From Deltaproteobacteria bacterium (lineage in GTDB: Bacteria; Desulfobacterota; GWC2-55-46; DRQE01), in assembly GCA_030636245.1 (NCBI GenBank), contig DAOVXI010000123.1, positions 1 through 5,284 of the forward strand: 5,284 nt of DNA, written 5' to 3'. Under the pieces are notes generated by a model that searched no databases, was not told the origin of the DNA, and worked only from the letters and a program-made list of their open reading frames with translations. Below, in pieces: positions 1 to 5,284 of this stretch. Every line of letters begins with the position of its first letter. Position 1 is the first letter of the stretch. Made by a program: the position numbers and the translations under genes.

Positions 1-495
1 ATCCGCGCTTTCAGCTCCACCAAGCCTGCTGAATTCGTTAGTATCGATCCAGTCTGCCAGTGTTTCGGCCAGGCTCTCGTCAAGATCCAGGTTTTCCAGT
101 AACCTTATATAGATATCATAATACCACTCATTTTTCACCCCATTTGGGCCCACAATGTTATTTATCGGAACCTTGCCCTGCTCGTCCTCAGCATCCAGGA
201 TAAGCACCCCGGAAGCGTCCGGGATGACCATATGTGAGGCCTCCTCGCTCTGGAAAGCCGTATAGCCGTTCCTCGTCGTTTCTTCAGTGAGAAATGTCAG
301 GGCCAACTCCACCCCGCCCTCGGCCCCAAGGCTTGCTTCCTGAGATCCTTTATGAAGCTCTGTGGTCGTAGTGTTTAGATGCACCGTGTATATAACCTCT
401 GTTATGACCGCTACAAGCAACGCCGTTACCATGAGGGTTAGTATCAGTGCAACGCCTTGCTCATTCTTAATTATGTTTTGTCTTTTGTCCTTCAA
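1..495 (-). CDS. gspK: General secretion pathway protein K (T2SS tip pseudopilin), C-terminus cut by window edge
   Basis: GspK caps the T2SS pseudopilus in the periplasm, in complex with GspI and GspJ. The first 165 codons are visible; the family is usually about 300 residues or more, so roughly half is missing beyond base 1. The start is a TTG, one base after the gspJ stop. An in-frame TAA lies three codons upstream and the first ATG falls inside the membrane helix, so TTG is the only sensible start; AAGGGG sits 5 nt upstream. The leader ends NEQG (G14) and is followed by a hydrophobic helix (VALILTLMVTALLVAVI, residues 15-31). Position +5 of the mature protein is Leu rather than Glu, a known hallmark of GspK. 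Further family signatures are DEQGKVPINN (104-113) and DWIDTN followed by LGGAE (148-162). It is the last visible gene of the gspGHIJK run; gspL and gspM would be expected next. Identification is firm. Confidence 0.93.
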   Translation of the reverse strand, partial: MKDKRQNIIKNEQGVALILTLMVTALLVAVITEVIYTVHLNTTTTELHKGSQEASLGAEGGVELALTFLTEETTRNGYTAFQSEEASHMVIPDASGVLILDAEDEQGKVPINNIVGPNGVKNEWYYDIYIRLLENLDLDESLAETLADWIDTNEFSRLGGAESAD

Positions 496-496
496 C

Positions 497-1144
497 TTAG
501 CCCCTTATGACAGGAGAGGCTGTAACAGTAAAAGGCCTCTCTACCCCTCCGCTTTCTATTGTAACTATCGCGCGTACAGCCTCGGGTAATTTCTCTTCAA
601 GCTCTGTCGTCCATGCCGCGGCCCATTTATCGCCGTTAAAGAACTCAAATGATATCTCCTTTACTCCGCGTATAACCTCTGAGCGAATATATTGCGAGCT
701 ACTGACCCCTGAGCCGATAAAGTACGGATCGGTTACCTCTTTATAAAATACCAGCTTACCTTCCGTGTCATACTCGGTAAAATATTGTATGAGTTTAAGA
801 TCGCTTGTCGGCCTATCACCCCTTATCACAGGAAAAGTGAATGTAGTAAAGCTAAGGCTCGGGAGCGCTCTTGCACCGCCCCCTGTGTCCCCGCCTATAA
901 GGGAAGTAACCTCGCTTTTCTTCTTATAAAAGGCGCTTCGTACTTCTATCGAAAATAGATCCGAAAAACGGCGTATCTCCCTTAAGGCTTCAACTTCTTT
1001 ATCCACAACCTCCTGAGCTTTCATAACAGGAAATAACGTGCCATAAAGAGCGACTATGACGATCGTGAGTATGGCCGAGGCCAAGAGCACCTCAACTAAG
1101 GTAAAGCCGCCGCTGCCTCTATAAAATGTGTTACTGCTTTTCAT
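497..1144 (-). CDS. gspJ: General secretion pathway protein J (minor pseudopilin)
   Basis: Minor pseudopilin of the T2SS. GspJ joins GspI and GspK in the tip complex of the periplasmic pseudopilus. The protein is 215 residues from the chosen ATG, normal for the family. The leader ends SGG with cleavage predicted after G13. FTLVEV follows, with Glu at mature position +5, and then a hydrophobic helix to about residue 33. The C-terminal half carries the GspJ-type segment FEFFNGDKWAAAW followed by LPEAVRAIVTI. The ATG at 1144 is preferred because GGGTG lies just upstream. A GTG six bases earlier (1150) would add two residues and cannot be excluded. The start overlaps the end of gspI by 14 nt, and the stop is one base before the gspK TTG, so translation is probably coupled along the operon. 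Confidence 0.9.
   Translation of the reverse strand: MKSSNTFYRGSGGFTLVEVLLASAILTIVIVALYGTLFPVMKAQEVVDKEVEALREIRRFSDLFSIEVRSAFYKKKSEVTSLIGGDTGGGARALPSLSFTTFTFPVIRGDRPTSDLKLIQYFTEYDTEGKLVFYKEVTDPYFIGSGVSSSQYIRSEVIRGVKEISFEFFNGDKWAAAWTTELEEKLPEAVRAIVTIESGGVERPFTVTASPVIRG
501..506 (-). promoter_or_regulatory. Ribosome binding site supporting the TTG start of gspK
   Basis: AAGGGG is read on the minus strand inside the last codons of gspJ, 5 nt before TTG. It supports the non-ATG start and translation coupled to gspJ. Confidence 0.6.
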
Positions 1145-1484
1145 AAACACCCAAGGTTATGCTCCTGCCACGCTCCCAACTTACCGTCATGGTGCCTCTT
1201 ACTATTCCGGGATAGACTGTATCAAGCCTGGCATACTCCCAACTGAAGTCATCAAAACCTTTCTTGAACTCGCCCTTGATGTTCTTTGTCTGCCGGCTTA
1301 GCCTTATCTCCTCGATCTGCTCGCGAGCAAGCATCGTAGCGATAGTTGTATTACGGTTATCCTCAACCACGCTCAAATTATAGTTGAGTGAACCCACGAT
1401 GGTAACTACCACTCCGGCGAGTATAGCCAGAGCTATCATTACCTCAAGGAGAGTGAAGCCCTTCTCATATGGATGGTGAGTCAT
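1131..1484 (-). CDS. gspI: General secretion pathway protein I (minor pseudopilin)
   Basis: Small minor pseudopilin (117 residues) that nucleates the GspI-J-K tip of the T2SS pseudopilus. It has a very short leader of nine residues ending EKG, then FTLLEVMIALAILAGVVV with Glu at mature +5. The stretch MLAREQIEEIR after the helix matches the GspI family pattern in which an Ala-rich helix leads to an 'A..q.e.ir' segment. The C-terminal part contains WEYARLDT and a strand TMTVSWERG, as in GspI C-terminal domains. The ATG is preceded by GGTGGAG with a 4-nt spacer, which supports the start. The gene overlaps the end of gspH by 20 nt and the start of gspJ by 14 nt. Size, order and motif all agree. 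Confidence 0.92.
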   Translation of the reverse strand: MTHHPYEKGFTLLEVMIALAILAGVVVTIVGSLNYNLSVVEDNRNTTIATMLAREQIEEIRLSRQTKNIKGEFKKGFDDFSWEYARLDTVYPGIVRGTMTVSWERGRSITLGVYEKQ

Positions 1485-2022
1485 CTGTCTCCACCCTTCC
1501 CGAGTATGGGTTATAACTTACGAGTGTTCTCATAGTGCCTCGCTCTATTAAAATGCCAAAGGGCTCAGCCCCAACGAGCGGATTGAAAATTAATGTCACC
1601 TCGCCATCGGTCACGGTACCGAGCCCGGAGCTTCGAATTGCGGCAAAGGCAGCCTTTGATGAAAGTTTGAATTCGGCTGGTATCCTGTCCCCGGTCGCCT
1701 CCTTGAACTCAAAGCCGTCCTTTGAGCTACTTATCTTAACCTCACGCGCACCTGCTTCAATGCTAACGCTAATATATTGTTTTGTTGTTGTGGATACTTC
1801 ATCAAGGAGATGAATGAGCGAGCTTAAGCGCCTTGTATCGGTCTTTAGTGCGTAGTTATCCGTAAAAGGTATCTTTGGGACAACAAGTGTCGCCATAAGT
1901 CCGATAAGTGTTACGACGAGTATCAGCTCTATGAGGGTAAAGCCTGCGGATGACGCGGTTTGCGCCTTGTGGTTGGGGCCGTAAAACTTTCTTGGCCGTA
2001 TGCTCCAGCCTATGCGGTTCAT
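1465..2022 (-). CDS. gspH: General secretion pathway protein H (minor pseudopilin)
   Basis: Pseudopilin of the T2SS, thought to link the GspI-J-K tip to the GspG shaft. The protein is 185 residues. Cleavage is predicted after G27. FTLIELILVVTLIGLMATLVVPKI follows as the membrane and assembly helix, with Glu at mature +5. The mature part is otherwise divergent, as is usual for GspH; near the C-terminus are a strand-rich GEVTLIFNPLVGAEPFGILIE segment and YNPYSGRVE. The 27-residue leader is long for a prepilin leader but basic (RPRK at 9-12), and no later start codon is available before the cleavage site. No clear Shine-Dalgarno precedes the ATG, which lies 18 nt after the gspG stop. The H assignment rests largely on the gene position between gspG and gspI. 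A generic prepilin-type protein is the cautious alternative. Confidence 0.85.
   Translation of the reverse strand: MNRIGWSIRPRKFYGPNHKAQTASSAGFTLIELILVVTLIGLMATLVVPKIPFTDNYALKTDTRRLSSLIHLLDEVSTTTKQYISVSIEAGAREVKISSSKDGFEFKEATGDRIPAEFKLSSKAAFAAIRSSGLGTVTDGEVTLIFNPLVGAEPFGILIERGTMRTLVSYNPYSGRVETDDSPSI
1489..1495 (-). promoter_or_regulatory. Ribosome binding site of gspI within gspH
   Basis: GGTGGAG on the minus strand lies 4 nt before the gspI ATG at 1484. It sits inside the 3' end of gspH and fixes the gspI start despite the 20-nt overlap. Confidence 0.6.
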
Positions 2023-2040
2023 AATAGTAGGGTCTTAACT

Positions 2041-2490
2041 TTAATTGATGTTCCAGCTTTCAATGTCAGCGTCGTACTTTTCTCCGCCCCTGACACCGTC
2101 AGCACCATAGCTTACTATGTCATAATCACCGTGTGTTCCGGGTGAAAAGTAAAGATAAGTGTTATGCCATGGGTCTTTTGGAATCTTACTGCCTTCAAGG
2201 TAACCGCCGTCACGATACTTTGCCGGCATCGGCGCAATAGATGGTTTTGTGATCAGTGCCTCCATGCCCTGCTCGGTTGTCGGGTACCTTGCGTTATCGA
2301 GCTTATACATCTTAAGCCCTGTCTCAAAGTTCTTTATCTGAAGCTTAACCTCAGTTACCCTGGCATCATCAGCCCTTCCCATGAACCTTGGAGCTATTAC
2401 AGCAGCAAGTATGCCGAGAATAACGACAACGACCATTATCTCGATAAGGGTAAAGCCGCCCTCGTTGTTGGTGCTTTTTCTTGGGCTCAT
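2041..2490 (-). CDS. gspG: General secretion pathway protein G (major pseudopilin)
   Basis: Major pseudopilin that polymerises into the shaft of the T2SS pseudopilus after processing by prepilin peptidase GspO. From the chosen ATG the protein is 149 residues, typical for GspG. It has a 12-residue basic leader ([12 protein letters not shown]), then [24 protein letters not shown] with Glu at +5. The classic core follows: [11 protein letters not shown] (69-79), GGYL (95-98), IPKDPWHN (103-110), [10 protein letters not shown] (116-125) and GADG..GGE..DADI (129-143). The acidic residues of this last region form the calcium site in studied GspG proteins. The frame is open further upstream to ATGs at 2529 and 2526 and a TTG at 2538. 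The shorter start gives a normal leader, but none of the candidates has a clear Shine-Dalgarno. It is the first gene of the gsp run. Identification is very secure; the exact start is not. Confidence 0.95.
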   Translation of the reverse strand: MSPRKSTNNEGGFTLIEIMVVVVILGILAAVIAPRFMGRADDARVTEVKLQIKNFETGLKMYKLDNARYPTTEQGMEALITKPSIAPMPAKYRDGGYLEGSKIPKDPWHNTYLYFSPGTHGDYDIVSYGADGVRGGEKYDADIESWNIN

Positions 2491-2541
2491 TAAAAAGCGG
2501 CCATGTATGGGATAGTTGAAATTCATCATTAAATTCAAGTA

Positions 2542-2570
2542 ATTATAACAAAATTGAAAGGAGAATACAA
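2542..2570 (-). promoter_or_regulatory. Extended -10 sigma-70-type promoter for the gspGHIJK operon
   Basis: Read on the minus strand, TGTTATAAT (2550-2542) is a perfect extended -10 element. TTGTAT (2570-2565) lies 17 bp upstream and matches three bases of the -35 consensus. Transcription would start near 2535, just ahead of gspG and after the end of the polysaccharide operon. This would exclude the TTG at 2538 as the gspG start and leave about 45 nt of leader before the ATG at 2490. The site is predicted from consensus only. Confidence 0.55.
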
Positions 2571-2582
2571 TAGATTATGTAA

Positions 2583-2602
2583 TTAGGAAAATATATTTCT
2601 AA
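2583..2602. repeat. Short AT-rich imperfect inverted repeat at the end of the sulfotransferase stump
   Basis: On the plus strand, TTAGGAAA pairs with TATTTCTAA-type sequence around a central TATA-like core, with one G-T pair and one mismatch. It is AT-rich and lacks a following T-run on either strand, so it is not a convincing terminator. It is recorded because it coincides with the point where the sulfotransferase homology ends. It may be chance in AT-rich spacer. Confidence 0.3.
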
Positions 2603-2651
2603 GTATGGTCGTACCGGAGCGGCCTGTGCCACAGATAAAGAACGTTTTCAT
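2583..2651 (-). pseudogene. N-terminal stump of a PAPS-dependent sulfotransferase
   Basis: A 22-codon frame begins with ATG one base after the acyltransferase stop and ends at TAA. Its product starts MKTFFICGTGRSGTTIL and ends NIFS. GTGRSGTT is the 5'-phosphosulfate-binding loop at the extreme N-terminus of many bacterial and heparan-type sulfotransferases, which transfer sulfate from PAPS to sugars or other acceptors. Intact proteins are about 200-350 residues, so over nine tenths is missing. The remaining bases before gspG do not continue the family in any frame I translated. AAAAGG lies 8 nt before the ATG, and the spacing is that of an operon gene, so it was probably once a real fourth gene. 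It could have been cut by a deletion or rearrangement, or by an assembly join. A functional 22-residue peptide seems unlikely. Confidence 0.7.
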
Positions 2652-2652
2652 C

Positions 2653-3249
2653 TTATGGGCCTTTTGTTAACTTTCTTGCAGGGTTCCCGACTACGGTTGT
2701 AAAGTTTGGTACGTCTTCGGTTACTACCGCACCGGCACCTACTATAGCACCTTCGCCGACCAATACCCCCGGCAGTATAGTTGAGTTAGCGCCAACCACA
2801 GCGTTCTCTTCTATGGTTGGTCCCTCTAACTTTTCTTTTGTGTCTGCTCTATTAGGATACCTTGCATTAGTTAATACTACATTAGGACCTATCCACGAAC
2901 CCTTCATGAGCTTGCTGTACTCAGGTATAAAGGCCTGAGAGTGTATCCTGACATCATCCAGTATTTTTATATGATGCTCAATAACACTCAATGTTCCTAT
3001 ACTTACATTATCCCGTATCTCGTTACTTTCGCGGATGTTGACCTTGTTCCCTGTTTGAAAATTAGAGCCTATAGTGTTCCCTGCATATATGACCGTGTGG
3101 GATCTTATGACAGCATTGTCGCCTATTACTGTCTTTAGCTCTCCGGCAGACTTACCCTTTGGAATAGCGCCAATTATCACAAAGTCCTCGACAATGCAGT
3201 TCTTACCAAGCGTTACGTTCTCATGGATTATTGCGGTTCTACTAATCAT
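2653..3249 (-). CDS. Left-handed beta-helix (hexapeptide repeat) acyltransferase, WbpD/WlbB-like
   Basis: Probable cytoplasmic sugar N-acetyltransferase using acetyl-CoA, 198 residues. Hexapeptide repeats of the [IV]-G-x-x form run almost throughout: TAIIHENVTLGKNCIV (5-20), TVIGDNAVIRS (40-50), NTIGSNFQTGNKVNI (58-72), NVSIG (81-85), then ENAVVGANSTILPGVLVGEGAIVGAGAVVTEDV (148-180). It closes with VVGNPARKL (186-194), a usual ending of trimeric beta-helix acetyltransferases. A loop of about 25 residues (RYPNRADTKEKLEGP, 130-144) interrupts the helix near the expected active site. Next to a WbpB-like dehydrogenase and a sugar aminotransferase, the best inference is N-acetylation of the 3-amino group of a UDP-amino-uronate. 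A serine-type O-acetyltransferase or NeuD/PglD-like role cannot be excluded. The ATG overlaps the end of the dehydrogenase gene by 8 nt without a strong Shine-Dalgarno, suggesting translational coupling. Confidence 0.85.
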   Translation of the reverse strand: MISRTAIIHENVTLGKNCIVEDFVIIGAIPKGKSAGELKTVIGDNAVIRSHTVIYAGNTIGSNFQTGNKVNIRESNEIRDNVSIGTLSVIEHHIKILDDVRIHSQAFIPEYSKLMKGSWIGPNVVLTNARYPNRADTKEKLEGPTIEENAVVGANSTILPGVLVGEGAIVGAGAVVTEDVPNFTTVVGNPARKLTKGP

Positions 3250-4312
3250 TTTTCATACCAAGCTTACAATGTACCGGCTTAAACTTAAGGAACACTTCCT
3301 TGCCTGTCTCAACCGATTCATATATAGCATTTATAAGCTCAAGCGACTTCATGCCTTCAAGTCCGTCTATTACAGAATGTTTATTATTTTGTATACACTC
3401 CACAACCTTCTTAAGGAACTCATAATGACCGAAACCGTAAACATCAGGAGGGTTCTGAGCATACTTCTGAAGCACCTCTTCATCACCCGCTTCACTAGTT
3501 ACGAATTGCCATACCTTCATCTGGTTTACCGCAAAGCCACCTATCTCAACCGAGCCTTTTTCTCCGAGGATACTAACAGAGCCCTCGAGGTCCTTTGGCC
3601 TTGTGCAAGTTGTTGCTTCAATTAAACCGAGTGCTCCGTTCTTGAACTTTAATATAGCTACCCCCGTATCCTCTGTTTCGATATTGGTTAGCATTGTTGC
3701 TGTCTTTGCCATAACGCTCTCCACGGGCCCCATAAGCCATTGTAGCAAGTCAATGTGGTGGCTCGCCTGATTTGTGAGCACCCCTCCGTCCTGTGCCCAT
3801 GTACCTCTCCACGGATCCTGGTCATAGTACTCTTGTTTTCTGCACCATCTTACCCTGACAGTACCAAGGACAAGTTTACCGAACCTGCCTGAATCAACGG
3901 CATCCTTTAGTTTCTTAACAGGAGTGTTATAACGATTCTGTTTTACAACGAATAGCTCTACTTCGTTCTTTGAGCACGCCTCGGTGAGCGCTTCCGCGTC
4001 TTCGAGCCTGAGGGCCATTGGTTTTTCAACGATTACGTTCACGCCCGCATTCGCGACATCAATACCTATCTCTGCGTGCGAGCCACTCGGGGTAAGAACA
4101 TTTACAGCATCAAGCTTTTCTTTTTGAAGCATCTCCTTATAATCCGTGTAATAATTACAACCATACTTTTTTCCGTACTCCTCTGCTCTTTCCTTCTTGG
4201 AGTCACACACTGCTTTTAACGTAACATCATCCATTTCATGGAGAAGCTGTGAGTGTTTTACCGCGATGCGGCCACAACCGATAAGAGCAAAATTTAATTT
4301 GTTATCAGACAT
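3242..4312 (-). CDS. Gfo/Idh/MocA-family dehydrogenase, WbpB/WlbA-like UDP-sugar C3 oxidase
   Basis: NAD-dependent oxidoreductase of 356 residues. In the WbpB/WlbA group it oxidises C3 of UDP-N-acetylglucosaminuronate to the 3-keto sugar used by the partner aminotransferase. The N-terminal Rossmann fold carries GCGRIAVKH (12-20). EKP (96-98) holds the family's catalytic Lys. KQNRYNTPV (124-132), VRWCRKQEYYDQDPWRGTW (154-172), DGGVLTNQASHHIDLLQW (175-192) and GPVESV are characteristic of this subgroup; His185/His186 lie in the usual active-site region. The ATG at 4312 is chosen over an upstream in-frame start at 4354. It has AAAGGAG 8 nt upstream and places the N-terminus just before the Rossmann strand, whereas the longer form would overlap the aminotransferase. 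Its neighbours are the aminotransferase 13 nt upstream and the acyltransferase overlapping downstream. Fold and family are certain; the exact substrate is inferred. Confidence 0.92.
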   Translation of the reverse strand: MSDNKLNFALIGCGRIAVKHSQLLHEMDDVTLKAVCDSKKERAEEYGKKYGCNYYTDYKEMLQKEKLDAVNVLTPSGSHAEIGIDVANAGVNVIVEKPMALRLEDAEALTEACSKNEVELFVVKQNRYNTPVKKLKDAVDSGRFGKLVLGTVRVRWCRKQEYYDQDPWRGTWAQDGGVLTNQASHHIDLLQWLMGPVESVMAKTATMLTNIETEDTGVAILKFKNGALGLIEATTCTRPKDLEGSVSILGEKGSVEIGGFAVNQMKVWQFVTSEAGDEEVLQKYAQNPPDVYGFGHYEFLKKVVECIQNNKHSVIDGLEGMKSLELINAIYESVETGKEVFLKFKPVHCKLGMKND

Positions 4313-4320
4313 ATCACTAA

Positions 4321-4327
4321 CTCCTTT
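4321..4327 (-). promoter_or_regulatory. Strong Shine-Dalgarno that fixes the dehydrogenase start
   Basis: AAAGGAG on the minus strand overlaps the TAA of the aminotransferase gene and lies 8 nt before the ATG at 4312. It is the best ribosome binding site in the window and decides against the longer in-frame start at 4354. Confidence 0.8.
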
Positions 4328-5284
4328 AAGTATACTTCTTAAGTGCGTCAACAAAGTTGCTTATCACGTAATCGACCTCATTATCTATTATACTTCCGCA
4401 TATGGGAAGGCTCATGATCTCTTGGCTTAATTTATGTGCAACAGGAAAATCCTCTTCTTTATGCCCCATGTACGCGTATGCTAAAAGAAAAGGCAACGGT
4501 ATCGGGTAATGCATGCCTGTTGAGATGCCTTTATCTTCTAAGTGGTTAATTATTCCTTCTCTCTCCTTAACCCTGATCACATACAGATGGTATGCGTGAT
4601 CTACTCCATCCGGAATATACTGTTTCGTTACAAGGTCACCAAACGCCTCGGAGTAACGTGCGGCAACCTCTCTTCTTCTCTTTGTCCAGTCGTTAAGGTG
4701 AGGTAGCTTTACATTCAACACGGCGGCCTGAAGTGCGTCAAGGCGGCTGTTCACCCCCTCGAACTCATGGCTGTACTTATCCTTCCTACCATGGTTTGAA
4801 AACATACGGATCTTTTTAGCTAAAGCATCGTCACTTGTAACAACCGCACCGCCATCACCGTATGCGCCAAGGTTTTTCCCCGGATAGAAGCTGAAGCAAG
4901 CTGCATCACTCATAGCGCCGGTCCTTACTCCGTTAAGACAGGCACCATGAGCCTGGGCAGCATCCTCAATTACTTTTAAATTATTTTTCTTAGCTACCTC
5001 ATTTATATTAACCATATCCGCCGGCATTCCGTATAAGTGGACAGGTATTATAGCCTTAGTCTTCTTGGTTATCTTTTTCTCAATATCCTGAGTGTCTATA
5101 TTAAAGGTATCATCTTTACAGTCCGCGAACACAACCTTTGCACCACTCATGGTAACGGCTTCAGAAGTGGCCACAAAAGTATAGGCAGGAACTATCACCT
5201 CATCACCTGCCCCTATGCCGAGAGCCTTTAATGTAACAAACAATGCGTCTGTACCGTTCCCTACACCAACACAGTTCGACGCAC
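4326..5284 (-). CDS. DegT/DnrJ/EryC1/StrS-family PLP-dependent sugar aminotransferase, N-terminus beyond window edge
   Basis: PLP enzyme that transfers an amino group, usually from glutamate, to a keto-sugar nucleotide in the cytoplasm. The visible 318 residues begin ASNCVGVGNGTDALFVTLKALG, the usual cofactor-phosphate region, so about 45-55 N-terminal residues lie beyond 5284. A TTG at 5243 is an internal Leu codon, not the start. Landmarks in visible numbering are GDEVIVPAYTFVAT (26-39), EDAAQAHGA (106-114; Asp107 contacts the PLP ring nitrogen), SFYPGKNLGAYGDGGA (131-146; Lys136 is the Schiff-base lysine) and HGRKDKYSHEFEGVNSRLDALQAAVL. All key residues are present. Context with a WbpB-like dehydrogenase suggests a WbpE-like role, forming the UDP-3-amino uronate; QdtB- or VioA-like roles are alternatives. 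The stop overlaps the Shine-Dalgarno of the next gene. Confidence 0.93.
   Translation of the reverse strand, partial: ASNCVGVGNGTDALFVTLKALGIGAGDEVIVPAYTFVATSEAVTMSGAKVVFADCKDDTFNIDTQDIEKKITKKTKAIIPVHLYGMPADMVNINEVAKKNNLKVIEDAAQAHGACLNGVRTGAMSDAACFSFYPGKNLGAYGDGGAVVTSDDALAKKIRMFSNHGRKDKYSHEFEGVNSRLDALQAAVLNVKLPHLNDWTKRRREVAARYSEAFGDLVTKQYIPDGVDHAYHLYVIRVKEREGIINHLEDKGISTGMHYPIPLPFLLAYAYMGHKEEDFPVAHKLSQEIMSLPICGSIIDNEVDYVISNFVDALKKYT

Noticed and set aside
2164..2493. A 109-codon open frame on the plus strand opposite gspG
   Set aside because: It is fully antisense to a textbook GspG sequence and its product shows no family features.
2556..2582. AAAGGAG followed by ATG on the plus strand, resembling a ribosome binding site and start
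   Set aside because: The ATG at about 2577 is followed at once by a stop codon (TAA), so no gene can follow. The match arises by chance in the AT-rich spacer.
2583..2602. Intrinsic terminator between the glycan operon and gspG
   Set aside because: The inverted repeat is AT-rich and imperfect, and has no T-run after it on either strand.
3074..3625. A 183-codon open frame on the plus strand
   Set aside because: It lies antisense across the confidently identified acyltransferase and dehydrogenase, has no recognisable domain or ribosome binding site, and has a Cys/Tyr/Leu-rich composition typical of an antisense shadow.
4313..4354. Longer N-terminus for the Gfo/Idh/MocA dehydrogenase starting at 4354
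   Set aside because: It would overlap the aminotransferase coding end, and its extra 14 residues precede an ATG with an excellent Shine-Dalgarno placed exactly before the Rossmann-fold strand.
5241..5243. TTG as the start of the aminotransferase
   Set aside because: The frame stays open to the window edge and the upstream residues (VGVGNGTDAL) are conserved family sequence, so this TTG encodes an internal Leu.

Overview
This is a bacterial window with every supportable gene on the minus strand, so transcription runs from high to low coordinates. Two modules meet near position 2580. The five pseudopilin-type genes point to a diderm (Gram-negative) bacterium with a type II secretion system (T2SS). 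The moderate base composition and nucleotide-sugar genes would fit a deltaproteobacterium-like or candidate-phylum lineage, but the window alone cannot fix the taxon.

Region A (5284 down to about 2583) is the downstream part of a surface-polysaccharide operon. It contains a DegT/DnrJ/EryC1 sugar aminotransferase whose N-terminus lies outside the window, a Gfo/Idh/MocA dehydrogenase closely resembling WbpB/WlbA, and a left-handed beta-helix acyltransferase resembling WbpD/WlbB. Spacing is tight: a 13-nt gap, then an 8-nt overlap. Together they fit oxidation, transamination and N-acetylation at C3 of a UDP-HexNAc-uronate, as in synthesis of UDP-2,3-diacetamido-uronic acid for O-antigen or capsule. 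One base after the acyltransferase stop lies a 22-codon reading frame. It encodes the PAPS-binding start of a sulfotransferase (GTGRSGTT) and then stops, so it looks like the stump of a truncated gene.

Region B (about 2570 down to 1) begins with a good extended -10 promoter in the short gap and continues as gspG-gspH-gspI-gspJ-gspK in canonical T2SS order. gspK is cut by the window edge. Each protein has a type IV prepilin-like leader ending in Gly and a hydrophobic N-terminal helix. GspG, H, I and J keep Glu at +5, while GspK lacks it, as expected for the tip pseudopilin. GspG is the major pseudopilin; H, I, J and K are the minor ones, with I-J-K forming the tip complex.

I see no CRISPR array, RNA gene, insertion sequence or clear intrinsic terminator. 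The most unusual item is the sulfotransferase stump at the boundary between the two modules. I found no convincing new biological system here.
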